Assembly (NCBI GenBank): GCA_023052935.1
Contig: CM041297.1
Location: 3,400,280-3,464,279 of the forward strand
Reading direction: 5' to 3'
Origin: Piezodorus guildinii
Lineage: Eukaryota; Arthropoda; Insecta; Hemiptera; Pentatomidae
Length of the DNA stretch: 64,000 nucleotides
A program made the translations under genes and the position numbers. Below, piece after piece: positions 43,445 through 55,019 of this stretch. Within the stretch, counting starts at the first letter, position 1. Each line of letters opens with the position of its first letter. Below the pieces are notes generated by a model. The model worked only from the letters and a program-made list of their open reading frames with translations. It did no database searches and was not told the origin of the DNA.

Positions 43445-45200
43445 TAAATATATATTTTTTCGGGTTCTACGTATCTTGAAACTAATAAACCTGATAAATA
43501 GACAAAATTGAAGATAAGAAACCAAAAGTATTTATGTTAGACTTCTATTCTTTTTATCTTATAAAATCTCTCAATTTTAGAACAATTTTCATTTTTTCTC
43601 TATCTTTAATATCAGTTTATGGTAGACCTAAAAGAGAATTGCATTTCTTTTAAGATGTGACTGGACGATAAAAGATCATTTTTTTTTTATGTTCATAGCG
43701 GTGTCTTGATCTCGAAAAACTTTATCTTCAACAAAATCCAAGTACGCCGTACACCATACGGCACACACAGGACAAAATCACCAATTTAGGTGGACATAAG
43801 TCAAGTCACAAGTTTGGAATTTTTGAGTGCTTCACCTTTTTACTTTCACTTACTATATATAGTAAGGGGAAGTATTGCGATCGTGAAAATTTTCGAATTC
43901 CAGTTTTCAACGGAAATACACGTTTTAGGGTCCCCTGAGTCCAAATAACCAAGTCCCGCAAAAAGGTCTGTGTGTGTGTGTGTGTGTGTGTGTGGTAACT
44001 CCCGGGCGGAAACGGTAAGTCCTATGAAACTGAAATTTCATATTTAAGACAACTATACGCCCGAGACGTGACAAAACTTTTTTCATCAAAATAAGCCTAC
44101 CAGAAGAGGCACTTTATACTATGCATTTTGCACCTTTTTTCGATTTTCTCAAAAACGGTTCCGACGATTTTGATTAAACTCGCTATATCGATGTAAAATT
44201 TAATGGGCTTTAATATCATGTAGGTTTTATTTAGATAAAAATGGTCTGACAGGGCTTAAATGCCGATATTTTAAATTGTCTTCCCCTAAAGTACCTTTAA
44301 TTTTGTAGATTCAATAATAATAACTAGATTATCTTGTTAACGCTGATGAAAAACTTGTAAATATATAAATTGAATAAATTCGATACCCAACTAAAGGAGA
44401 AAACATAAAAAATATTTTTTTAATGCAATTTTTCGTTTTTGAACATAAGAGCAGTAATATACATGTATGATATACCGTTGGAAAGCTAAAGATTTTAGAA
44501 AAATTATCATCTCATACACAAGCTTTTAAAAGTTAATAGAGAGTGATGAAATGAACATAAAACTAACTGATTATTTTAGATAATAATATAATAGATTTTT
44601 GAATCAAACACATGTTTCTATAGAAATTTAATTTAATTAATTCCTTAATAATTTCACATATTTTTATCTCTAACTGTATTTGAAAATTCTTTCATTGATT
44701 TTAAAAATGGAGGTAAGTGAAAGTCGTGTGTTGCCCGCACCAGATTTTTATTATTAGTTGGTATGATGCTTTATACTAATTTTTACAGTCTTAACAAATA
44801 AATAGTAAATGAGTGAATCATTCCTGTTCTCACAAGCACCTAATAACCGGCAGTGGGATTATCTTTATTCGATGGCCATTTATCATGTTCAAGGTGTGTT
44901 TAGCGCAAATTCTTTTTGCTTTTATTTAACAATGGACATTGCTAAGTCAGGTAAGACATTATATTTCCACACTCGATTGCAATCTACCTGTAGAGTTAAT
45001 TTGGCAATTTGTAAATGTATGCCCCTATTAAATAACGAAAAACTATATAACCCCCCAAGTTACCCCAAGGATTTGTTTGTAGGATTTGTATCATCAATCC
45101 TTCTAGTCTTTAAATGTTGTAGTTTTCAGTATCTACGACATACTACGTTAATTCAGTATCTACGCTTCCTATTGGATGAAGTCAATGAAGTATGACTTTC
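43445..45200 (+). repeat. R-X dispersed repeat, copy 1, with HINE-like insertion
   Basis: It is colinear with 59395-60400: 'ttctacgtatcttgaaacta', 'atggtagacctaaaagagaa', 'agcggtgtcttgatctcgaa', 'agtacgccgtacaccatac', then after the insertion 'aaatgagtgaatcattcc' onward. It includes a conserved short frame (44809-44990: 'MSESFLFSQAPNNRQWDYLY') that has a counterpart at 60125. Class unknown. Confidence 0.7.
43841..44744 (-). mobile_element. HINE-like copy, complete, with (GT)n and an empty-site partner
   Basis: Full length, about 904 bp: ACTTTCACTTACTATATATAG at the left, GT run of about ten units at 43971-43994, perfect 5' terminus (in reverse, TCTGGTGCGGGCAACACACG) at the right. It lies in a T5 run of repeat R-X. 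The unoccupied site exists at 60043-60065 ('gcttcacctttttattatta'). Confidence 0.9.
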
Positions 45201-46069
45201 TTCCCGACAAACTGCGTAGAGCTCCCGCGTGCGGCAACAATAAATCTTTGCATCCCACAAAGAACTATATAAATAAATACCCTCTCTCTCAAAATTGAGG
45301 ATCTCACATTTCAAGTTACTTAGAATCCGAATGAAAAGAAGTTTCACCAATCCGAATGTTAAAATCGGTACATAATCGTTTTGGTTAAGTAGACAACAAA
45401 TCGGTTATTGAAACCAGTTTTGGGAGTTTGTCTGAGCTCACTGAGAGTTTATTTATTTTTTAAACTTAGAAAGCGCTATTCGCCTACTATCGATGGAGTT
45501 TTGAATCTAACATTGCATTGCAATCTCACCTGTAGAGCTAATTTAGCAATTTGTAAATGTATGCCCCTATTCAATAACGAAAAACTATATAACCCCCAAG
45601 TTACCCTAAAGATTTGTTTGTAGGATTTGTATCATCAATCCTTCTAGTCTTTAGATATTACAAAAAAGTTTTGAGATTTTTTGCGTTTTGGGTGATACAT
45701 AATTTTTTTCAGACACAACACTCCGAATCAAAAGTTTTACAATCTATAATTTTCAAGAGTTTCCTAAATAATTTAAAATACATCTATTAGCAAATTTAAG
45801 CAACTCCTAGCCATAATTAGATTTTTTGTATTGTTTTTCTTATATTCTGGGGTGAAGTTTTAGATTTTAGCAAATAAATTTGATTTTTGACTGATGTGCG
45901 CTCGCCAATCGTGTCAAAGATTAATTAGTTTTATAAATTTTTCTTATATTTTTTTCAAATATCTTTTTTCTGTAATCTGGGACCCCATAGGTTAAATATG
46001 GACAAGTTTCTGAATTTTGCCATCTAAATCGGACATATTTTCCACTGTTCGTCGGACAGACGGGTTTTT
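45201..46069 (+). repeat. R-X repeat, copy 3 (rearranged)
   Basis: 45340-45490 matches 41600-41740. 45520-45660 matches 45000-45120. 45665-46060 matches 60415-60790 ('cgttttgggtgata', 'gtgcgctcgccaatcgtg', 'taaatatggacaagt'). Several R-X blocks are therefore joined here. Confidence 0.6.
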
Positions 46070-46913
46070 ACTTTCACTTACTATATATAGTAAGGGAAGG
46101 TATTGCGATCGTGAAAATTTTCGAATTCCAGTTTTCAACGGAAACACACATTTTAGGGTCCCCTGAGTCCAAATAACCAAGTCCCGCAAAAACGCCTGTG
46201 TGTGTGTGTGGTAACTCCTGGGCGGAAACGGTAAGTCCTATGAAACTGAAATTTCATATTTAAGACAAATATACGCCCGAGACGTTTCAAAACCTTTTTC
46301 ATCTAAATGAGCTTACCAGAAGAGCCACTTTATACCATGCAATTTGCACCTATTTTCGGTTTTCTCGAAAACGGTTCCGACGATTTTGATTAAACTCGCT
46401 TTATCGATGTAAAATTTAATAGGCTTTAATATCATTTAGGTTTCATTTGGATAAAAATTGTTTATATATTATCTAAATAGATAACTGTATTATCTTGTTA
46501 CCACTGATAAAAAACAGGTAAATATATAAATTGAATGAATTCGATACCCAACTAAAGGAAAAAACTGAAAAAAACATATTTTTAATGAAATTTTTTGTTT
46601 TTGAACATAAGAGCAGTAATATACATGTATGATATACCGTTGGAAAGCTAAAAAATATTATCTTAGAAAAAATATTATCTTATACTCAAGCTTTTAAAAG
46701 TTAATAGAGAGTGATGAAAATAAGATGAAACTAACTAATTTTTTTAGATAAAAATACAATCTATTTTTTAATAAAACACATGTTTCTATAGAAATTTAAT
46801 TTAATTAATTTTTTAATAGTTTCACGTATTTTTATCTCTAACTATATTTGAAAATGTTTTAATTGATTTTAAAAATGGAGGTAAGTGAAAGTCGTGTGTT
46901 GCCCGCACCAGAT
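46070..46913 (-). mobile_element. HINE-like copy, both ends intact
   Basis: ACTTTCACTTACTATATATAG at the left, a short GT run near 46197, and the 5' terminus in reverse (TCTGGTGCGGGCAACACACG) at the right. A deletion of about 55 bp near 46455 removed the 'cagggcttaaatgcc' block. Inserted in R-X sequence after 'cgggttttt'. Confidence 0.88.
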
Positions 46914-47497
46914 TTTTCTTCCTTGTGTTGGTTCTACGTAATATTACGTATAACCTCGAATTTAGAAAAGGAGGTTATTTATTTTTTTTTGGTCGATACA
47001 AAGGTTCATTATTGGAAATAATAAATTAAACTAAAAGACAGTATTATTTTCTAAAATCATATTACTTCATAACCTTATACTTATTAGTGTTTTTTTTATA
47101 TGTCCATCTGCCAGTACGTGGGATCGAACCCAGTACACCGGCAGGTATAGGAGGCTGCAAAGAGGAAGAGGACCATCATAAGAAACACAAGAGACTAAAG
47201 ACGACGGTTAGGAGAGTTTAAGGGGGAGATGACTCCACTTTGAGGGGCATAATGTCATTGCTATCACATCCATTAGCTTTTTTATCCCGGGTCACATCTC
47301 CGAGAGCCGAGGGTTCCAAGCAGATTGTCGCCCTACCTGCCGCGAAGGCGCTGGTTGTTCAGGTATCCTATCTCAGAGGAGGAAGGGCATCCGGTCGATT
47401 TGGCTGTCATTCCAGTCTCGAAGATGAAATCTACGAGATCTACAGATTGGTGAAAACGATACTAATGATACAATAAAATGGAAAACAGATTACAAAG
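46914..47497. other. Short R-X remnant, then single-copy island (47160-47490)
   Basis: 'ggttcattattggaaataat' at 47010 resembles the R-X end near 59320. 'gggatcgaacccagta' at 47120 looks like a B box in reverse, but no A box is linked. The following less AT-rich stretch has no repeat match. Its plus-strand frame 47240-47476 has no known domain. Confidence 0.4.
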
Positions 47498-47552
47498 TCT
47501 GGTGCGCGCTACACACGACTTTCACTTAAATCAGCTGTTAAAATAAATTTAT

Positions 47553-48970
47553 TCGGCTCCAGTTCTGTATACTATATACACTTCTGACATACCACAAACA
47601 TCCGACACATTACTTGCAAGTTGCAACTTTCGCAGACGACACCGTGATACTCTCAACAAGTACTGATCCTACCACCATAGCCTCACACAATTTTTTAACT
47701 CAATAATTTTTTTTTTTTAAATCATTTTATTGGTATTTACAACTGTATTAACAAAAATACATCAAGTAAATGTGATGTGTTACATAATACAATGCCATGA
47801 TATACATGTAGAGAAGCCTTCTCAAAATATTCTAAACTAAAGGTCCCGGAGCATTTCCTTTTCAGGCGCCTCGGAGGTTATCCAGAATTGATGAAGGAAA
47901 AAAGGATTGAATAGTTGGTTAGAGTGCGAATGGAGTTTGTCATGAAAGGATTGATACCTGGTCCGGGCCAAATCAGTAACATAGGGAACATTAAGGTCTT
48001 TATGGATAAGTTCATTCGTGACAAAGTAAGGAGCGTTGAGGATTTTACGAAGGATTTTGGATTGTAAGGATTGAATACGGGAAGAATTTGATAGGTTTAG
48101 TAGAGCCCCAAAGCTCTACTCCGTTCCCAGATTGGTCTTATAATAGTCATGTAGATGAGTCTTTTGTAGTTCAGAGGAAGGTTTGGCCGTTTGTCTAGTA
48201 AGTATTGAAGCAGCCTAAAGCGGCGTCAAACTCATTTAAATTTACTTCAAGATTGGCTTGATAAATGGCGTATTAAAATAAACATACAGAAATCAAGTCA
48301 AGTAACATTCACGCTTAGGCATTCTGATTGTCCTCCACTAACACTTTATAATGCTCAGTTACCCAAACGAACAGAAACAAAATACTTAGGAATCACAATG
48401 GATAGACGCCTGACATGGAAATCACACTCAACTACCTTACAATCGACTTCTTCACCATAAAAACAAATTATCACTAAGCAACAAAATCATCATATACGAC
48501 ATGTTACTTAAACCTATATGGACGTACGGTACTCAGGTGTGGGGACTCATGTAAAAAATCACACTTGCAGACAATCAAATCTTTCAATCTAAATTCCTCC
48601 GCTTCATCACTCACTGTCCCTTTTACGTAACCAACAATCATTACACAAAGATCTCAACATACCAATCGTAACGGATATCATTAAAAATATTACAAACATT
48701 TTCACGACTCACTGGCTGGACATCCAAACCTACTGGTACAAACATTACTGACTGATACACTACCACAAAACCCACCAAGCAGACTGAAACGCCGTTGGAG
48801 CGAGACCTACTTCTTTAGTAGATCTTCCACGCCAAGGAGTGCCTTCACTGGGAGGTTTCTTCGCTCACGGGATTCAGAAGAATCCTGAGGAAGTTTTTCG
48901 TAATGGTCATCAATGTTACAATATATACCTAAAGGCAATTGTATATTACTTTTTGTATAATAAAATAAAT
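47553..48970 (+). pseudogene. Second Jockey-like LINE family, RT part, interrupted
   Basis: Plus-strand words: 'LYTIYTSDIPQTSDTLLA', 'ATFADDTVILSTSTDPTTIA' (motif C, ADD, after a frameshift), then across the insertion 'LNLLQDWLDKWRIKINIQKS', 'TFTLRHSDCPPLTLYNAQLP', 'TETKYLGITMDRRLTWKSH', and a C-terminal 'SRLKRRWSETYF' with a 3' end 'tataataaaataaatttaaa'. Typical Jockey-clade order. 5' truncated just before motif B. Confidence 0.82.
47703..48228 (-). mobile_element. Jockey-like LINE 3' fragment inserted in the second family
   Basis: It matches the 3' part of 29431-30343, with its A-rich 3' tail at 47703-47720. AACTCA flanks it at 47697-47702 and 48229-48234; removing the insertion and one copy restores the host frame ('FLTHLNLLQDWL'). 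Confidence 0.88.
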
Positions 48971-49204
48971 TTAAAAACTTTTCGATAAAGCTAGAGTATG
49001 TAAAATTTAAAGAATTAATTCAATTCCATTGGAAACATATGTTTTTAGATTAAATAATATAACAGTATAAAATTGTTATATAATTCAAGTTTAAGCCTTA
49101 TAAGTCACTTCTACCATTAACTCCCACAACTTTGTATAGAAGATAATGTTTAGCTTTCCAATGGTATATTATACATCTATATTACTATTTTTATGTTCTA
49201 CAAA

Positions 49205-49395
49205 TCTTGTGCACGCAACACACAACTTTCACTTACCTTCGTTGTCAAACTCAATTTAAGATTTTTCAAATACAGAGATGAAAAAATGTTAAAGAATTAA
49301 TTACGATAAATTTCGATAGAAATATTCGTTATCTACAAGAATCAGCCAGTTTTATCGGTTTTTCATCACTCTCCACTAACTTTTACGATTGTGTT
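49205..49395 (+). mobile_element. HINE-like 5' fragment
   Basis: TCTTGTGCACGCAACACACA and the first 190 bp of the family, cut by the RTE insertion at 49396. It directly follows another HINE-like copy, head to tail. Confidence 0.75.
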
Positions 49396-49800
49396 TAGAT
49401 AATAATAATAATAATATAATAACAGGCCTACCGAACCCGAACGGTTCGATGCCGATACCACCAAATACTGTCTACACAGACTCGCCCAATGATCACCGTT
49501 CAAGCCCAAGCTCCCGAGATCAGCCTTAACACAATCCTCCCATCGACGCTTTAGCCTACCTTTCAGGACGCCTACCAGTCAGTTAAGCGAGTACCAACTT
49601 GCCTCCGCGATGCTATCAACTCAGTTATATTCTCAGGGTACAAGCTCCGCAATTCCGCCTTGTGCAATCTTCTAAATTCCCAGTTGCCCATCTCTCTTCG
49701 GACCAAATATTTTAGGCAGTATCTTATTTTCGAAAACCTTAAGTCCGTTGTTCATCCTTCAAAGTAAGCGGCCACGTTTCACATCCGTAAAGGAACCGTT
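49396..49800 (-). mobile_element. RTE-like LINE 3' end
   Basis: (AAT)n tail, 'gaacggttcgatgccgatac', then coding words of the 'GRPKRRWEDC' region and upstream in reverse, with several deletions. Ends at about 49800. Confidence 0.75.
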
Positions 49801-50330
49801 TTCCTTCCTGGTTTTGTTTTTGTTATCGCGCGTTACTGATCTAAAACTCTACATATTTTACTATCCTTTAAATGATAGTTTAGCCTATTTATGTTAAAAT
49901 TTTATTATTTTCTTTTCTTTTTTTCTCTCTTATATAGTTATTCGGATTTTTTTGGTTAAAAACACTAATAAAGTTTTTCTCTATCTTCAAAAATAACTGA
50001 GTTATTGAATTAAATCACATTTAATTGGCCTCCATTTTGAAAATAACCAGCTGATATCAACGTCTAGGTGTTAGGCTCATCGATGCATGCCCTGGTATTT
50101 TTGTGGCGAATTAAAAAAAAAAAAAAAGATGGACGTGTAGTTTCGGAGAAATGCCGCGGACGGCGGTCAAACGGATTTTTTTTATTCGTTATGAGGGCTC
50201 TACTCATCTTTTATCGTAAGCCCTCAAATTTTTTTTTGGTGGATTACAAAGACTCAGTATTGAAAATAATAAAACAAAAGAGAATAGAGGTGACTATTAA
50301 TCGTGCTGTGACAGATGATTTGCCTGTGTA
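49801..50330 (-). repeat. R-X repeat, minus-strand copy
   Basis: 'actgatctaaaactctacat', 'agctgatatcaacgtctagg', 'aatgccgcggac' and 'cagtattgaaaataataaa' are reverse matches to 61095, 60880, 60790 and 59320. Confidence 0.6.
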
Positions 50331-50888
50331 AAAGGGACACGTTACATTTTTTCTAAATCGACTCCGTACGTGATCGATTGAAGGACCATTGTTCCCACCG
50401 TGGCTATTGCGGAGTATTAACTTCCCCGAGGAGGGCGGGAGAGAGGAAGGCTCACGGAAAAAAGTAATGGTCGGATCGGGACGGAACACTAAGGATGGGG
50501 TTCATAATGGATACAGTTTGCCCGCTAAAGACCATAATGCCCGCCTCAGATACAGTTTAGACGGCCGGTTATAAAAAAGTCGAGAGGTACAGGGACTGAG
50601 GTACTGAGGTACTATTAGGGGTAATAGCTCTGGCATTATCATAACGACAGTTCTCCGTTCTAGGATTGTCCATTACTCGCATTTAATCCCTCTCTGTGTC
50701 CGATCTTGCATAACTGAAGGGAAGTCTAAGCTGGATCGGGAAAGGAGAAATAGATTATTCCATTTTATTAAGTTGCTTTTTAGTCATAATAATTCATTAG
50801 TAAAGCCTTTCGTGGTTAATCAAAGTGGGATGATGTGGATAGTAATTCGTGTCTTGACGTCAAACCTGGCTTCGGCAGAATAACTTTT
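50331..50888. other. Single-copy less AT-rich island
   Basis: Mixed composition, CG-containing words ('ggtcggatcgggacggaaca'). 'gactgaggtactgaggtact' is a small tandem repeat at 50595. No recognisable ORF. Confidence 0.4.
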
Positions 50889-51757
50889 ACTTTCACTTAC
50901 TATATATAGTAAGGGGAAGTATGCGATCGTGAAAATTTTCGATCAGTTTTCAACGGAATCACGTATCCTGAGTCCAAATAACCAAGTCCCGCAAAAAGGT
51001 CTGTGTGTGTGGTGTGTAACTCCCGGGCGGAAACGGTAAGTCCTATGAAACTGAAATTTCATATTTAAGACAACTATACGCCCGAGACGTGACAAAACTT
51101 TTTTTATCAAAATGAGCTCACCAGAAGAGCCACTTTGTACCATGCATTTTGCACCTTTTTTCGATTTTCTCGAAAAGGTTCAGACGATTTTGATTAAACT
51201 CGCTATACCGATGTAAAATTTAATGGGCTTTAATATCACTTACATTTCATTCGATAAAAATGGTCTGACAGGGCTTAAATGCCGATATTTTAAATTTGTC
51301 TTTCCTAAAGTACCTTTAATTTTGTGATTCTAAAAAAATAACTTATTATCTTGTTACACCTGATAAAAACAGCTAAATATCAATTGACAATTGAAAAGCC
51401 CAAACCAAAGGAGAAAACTAAAAAAATATTTTTTTAATGCAATTTTTTGTTTTTTGAACAGTAGAGCATTAATATACATGTATGTTATACCGTTGAAAAG
51501 CTAAAGATTTTAGAAAAAATATTATCTTATACACAAGATTTTAAAAGTTAATAGAGAGTGATGAAAATAAAATAAAACTAACTGATTATTTTAGATAATA
51601 ATATAATTTTTTTTAATGAAACACATGTTTCTATATAAATTCAATATAATTATTTCTTCAATAGTTTCACGTATTTTTATCTTTAACTGTATTTGAAAAT
51701 TCTTTCATTGATTTTAAAAATGGAGGTAAGTGAAAGTCGTGTGGTGCCCGCACCAGA
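50889..51757 (-). mobile_element. HINE-like copy, complete; first of a tandem pair
   Basis: Both termini are intact. Several small deletions near the hairpin end (for example the sequence reads 'gaagtatgcgatcgtg'). Confidence 0.88.
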
Positions 51758-51762
51758 TTTTT

Positions 51763-52660
51763 TACTATCACTTGAAATATAGTAAGGAAAAGTATTCCGA
51801 TACTGAAAATCCGGTTTTCAAAAGAAATACACGTTTTGGGTCCCCTGTAGTCCAAATAACCAAGTCCCGAAAAAAGGTCTGTGTCTTGCACAAAAACGAT
51901 AAGTGATATGAAGATAAAATTACATGTGAAGGGACCGGAGTCCTAATAACCAAGTTCACGGGAAAAGGCTTGTGTGTCCGTGTGTGGTAAGTCTACCTCA
52001 AAAACTAAGAGCCGTACGAAAATGAAATTTCATATTTAAGACAACTATATCCCCGAGATGTTACAGCATCTTTTTCTATACTATGCATTTTTCACCTATT
52101 TCCGATTTTTCACTGAAATTCCGCTCTGTTTCATTCTGATTGAAATAGTCAGACAGTGCTTAAATGCTGATATTTTAAATTTTATTCTTTTAAAGTACCT
52201 TTAATTATGTATATTTTAAAAAAAAATAGGCACAGCATGTTGTTAGCAATTAATTAATAACGGCTAAATATGCAAGATGAGCGCATTTATAATTTCGATA
52301 AATAAACAACTAAAGGAGAAAAGTTTAAAAATATTCTTTTATGTATTTTTTGTGTTTTTGAAGACAATAATAGTAATATAGATGTATAATATACCGTTGG
52401 AAAGCTAAAGATTTCAGAAAAAAATATTATCCACTCCACGGAATTATAAAGGTTAATAGAGAGTGTTGAAAAGCCGATAAAACTAACTGATTGTTTGTAG
52501 ATAAAAATATAATAGACCATGTAATAAAACACATGTTTCTATGGAAGTACAACTTAATTAATTCTTTAGCTATTTATTTTCATCTCTAAACGTATCTAGA
52601 AATTCTTAAATTGATTTTAACAACGGAGATAAGTGAAAGCCGTGTGTTACGCGCAACAGA
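51763..52660 (-). mobile_element. HINE-like copy, second of a head-to-tail pair
   Basis: It starts 'actatcacttgaaatatagt' six bases after the previous copy's 5' end and runs to TCTGTTGCGCGTAACACACG (reverse). Much more diverged than its neighbour, so the pair is not a recent tandem duplication. Confidence 0.82.
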
Positions 52661-52814
52661 TTTTTTCATTTTGTACATAACGAACGAACGGTTCGTTATA
52701 TGATTAATATCAATAGCCTATGATTGTGGTAGAATGTATTAATTTTTAATTAATAATAATAATTTGTTATCCCTCAAAGATACACACACAATTCAAAGAT
52801 ACATACATTAGCCT

Positions 52815-52920
52815 TAAAAGACAACAGCTGAACAGACGATTTGGACTACTATCCCGTCTACTTGACAAACGATCCAAATTATCCGTGAACACCAAAATTA
52901 CTATTTACAAAGTACTGATC
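52815..52920 (+). pseudogene. Jockey-like LINE scrap
   Basis: The plus strand reads 'LNRRFGLLSRLLDKRSKLSV' and 'TKITIYKVLI', a conserved stretch following the thumb in Jockey-clade ORF2. Cut on both sides. Confidence 0.7.
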
Positions 52921-53640
52921 ATTCTGATTGAAATAGTCGGACAGTGTTTAAATGCTGATATTTTAAATTTTCTTCTTTTAAAGTACCTTTAATTTTGTAT
53001 ATTTAAAAAAAATAGGCACAACATGTTGTGTGTTTCTTTGGTAAGTATAGTCTTCTTCTTCTTCTTCCAGTGGCGCAACAGTCCGTGTAGGGCCTGGGCT
53101 TCGCGGTTTAATCTCCCGGAAGATTACACTCACGTTTCTCGATGCATTTTGTAGTGTAGTTGACGGTCTCACACATGGCTGCGAGTGAATCCCCATTTTA
53201 TTATATCCTTTAAGAAGTCCTTACCGAGACTGAGATTCGAACTCACAACCTTTAGCACGAGGGACTAGCGCGCTAGCATCTCCGCCACGGGCTCCCCTGT
53301 AAGTATAGTAAGAACACTAAAAGACGTACAAAATTGAAATTTCATATTTATTATAAATATTAGCCCGATATGTTACAGAAACTCTTTTATTAATAATCGG
53401 GGAGCCACAAGATCCAATTTATATCATGCATTTTGCACGTTTTTTTCGATTTTCTCCAAAACTGCTAACGATTTTGATTCAAACTCCCTACATCGATGTA
53501 TAATTTAATGGGCTTTAATATGATGTAGGTTTTATTTTGATTGAAATAATCTGACAGGGCTTAAATGCCGATATTTTGTATTTTCTTCTTCTAAAGTACC
53601 TTTAATTTTATAGATTTAGAAGAATTACCCACCGAATCTA
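52921..53640 (-). mobile_element. Two joined HINE-like fragments with a SINE-C insertion
   Basis: 52921-53033 is a mid-family piece ('attctgattgaaatagtcgg', 'taggcacaacatgttg'). From 53034 the sequence returns to the region after the microsatellite and runs to 'taccttt aattttatag' at about 53620. The SINE at 53051-53298 splits the second piece. Confidence 0.7.
53051..53298 (-). mobile_element. SINE-C copy with perfect 10-bp target duplication
   Basis: The minus strand reads 'aggggagcccgtggcggaga' (A-box region 'tggcggagatgctagcg'), B-box 'gagttcgaatctcag', a body, and a (GAA)n tail at the insertion edge. GTAAGTATAG lies at 53041-53050 and 53299-53308. This copy is longer than 33962-34082 because it keeps a middle segment. 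Confidence 0.9.
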
Positions 53641-54245
53641 AGAATCCTTGGACCGACTGAACCGCGGGATTTTTTGTGGGTCAAATTGACCCGATTATGT
53701 CGTTCGGTGAACCAGAAATATATTTTGATCCAAAGGGTAACCCGGAATTGCTCGAGTTTTTTTCCGAATTATTAAGGAGCCACTGCGTGGCGTTGTTTTG
53801 TGTATAGAACACTAATCTACTAATCGAATCTGGGTTCGAATCCCAAATGTTGCAGAATATTATTTATTCTGTTATTTCGGCCGGAGAACGATCCTAGGGT
53901 ATAGAGACTCTCCTGGGGCAGACCCAGACTCTCTAAAGTGGGTACGTTTAAAAAATGGAGAAAAATATGGCGGCTGAGTGCGATCTCCTCATTGCACTAC
54001 CGTTGACCTAGAAGCTAAGCGAATCTCTATATTTACTGAGCCCAAGACACTCCGTGGGTTGTAGAGGTACAGAAGAGAGAATTCCAACTTCACGACTAGA
54101 TCCCAGGGGACTTTTAACTTTAGCATAAATTCTCGAATAATCTAAAAAAAAAAAAGGCAGGGTAAGGGTTAAAAATAAATTAAATAAGTATATATATAAT
54201 GTTGCTCCAGGGTAGGTGTTCTTGAGGGAAACATGACTATTTAAG
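53641..54245 (+). mobile_element. SINE-B copy (53774-53960) and short unrecognised flanks
   Basis: The head 'aaggagccactgcgtggcgt' has a disrupted A box, B box 'gggttcgaatccca', then the SINE-B body 'tgcagaatattatttattct', 'gttatttcggccggagaacg'. Downstream to 54245 nothing else is recognised. Confidence 0.6.
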
Positions 54246-54395
54246 GAAAGGCGTGGTGTAGTGGATAGATCAATAGATTACTTTTTACCGAATTCTGTGT
54301 GTTCGATCTGTGGCAGAATCATGATTTATTTTTTTGTTTCAGACGTGGGACAACCGTGGGGTAGGGTCGTAGGACAAATGAAAACGATAAAAGTA
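54246..54395 (+). mobile_element. SINE-B copy
   Basis: 'gcgtggtgtagtggatagat' (A box), weak B box 'gtgttcgatctgtggcagaa', body 'ttcagacgtgggacaaccgt'. Followed directly by a minus-strand LINE 3' end. Confidence 0.65.
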
Positions 54396-54860
54396 AAAGA
54401 TGAAGAATTTTATAAATATGTTTATTTATTGAGATATATTACAATTTGTTTCTAAATGTACATTAGTAAGAGGGATATGAGTCCACATTCACAAAATTTA
54501 TACAGAAAACAATGATAAAGTTAAATTACATAAAATATAATATAAATACAAAAAACAAACAAAAAAAACAACAACCTATAATTGAGATAAATACAAATAA
54601 ATAAAATAAAGAAGTAAGAAATACATTAACATCATACACACAATTATAACTATATAAAATATTTACAATTTGTTATAGGAGCCCCAGACTTTTCCTCCAC
54701 TTGTCAAGGGAAAAGCGGAGTCCAAGAGATCCCAGCTTCTCGCTCTCAGCCGCGTCACTGGTGTGAGCCAGTGGAGACCGAGCTAGAGCGCAATAGCCAC
54801 AAACATACATTACGTGAGTAGAGGATCTGACCAGTGTCAGAACTCTAATAAGATGAAGAA
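54396..54860 (-). mobile_element. Jockey-like LINE 3' UTR fragment
   Basis: It starts (3' end) 'gttta tttattgagatatatt', AT-rich UTR, then a less AT-rich end at 54680-54850 that resembles the 56000-56050 part of the LINE at 55739 ('acgtgagtagaggatctgac'). Confidence 0.5.
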
Positions 54861-55019
54861 TTAAAATAACGTTTTAAGATAATAAGTGTCGTTAGAGACC
54901 GTTTTTTTATTTCCAAGTAGAACTTAATTTAACATTTAATATATATAAATAGATAGTTTTGAATAAGAAACTTATTTTTTCTATCAACTTTGAATTATCT
55001 CCCTCCAGACGAAAAAATA
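54861..55019. other. AT-rich gap
   Basis: Nothing recognised. Confidence 0.4.

Larger units (their letters stand above)
47498..49204 (+). mobile_element. HINE-like copy carrying two nested Jockey-like insertions
   Basis: The 5' end TCTGGTGCGCGCTACACACG lies at 47498-47552. The body resumes after about 48970 ('agtatgtaaaatttaaagaa', 'ttggaaacatatgtttttag') and continues to about 49200. The words 'aaataaattta' at about 47546 and 48963 fit a target duplication. The 3' end is missing. Confidence 0.72.

Noticed and set aside
43971..43994. Independent GT microsatellite locus
   Set aside because: It is the internal microsatellite of the HINE-like element, present at the same place in other copies.
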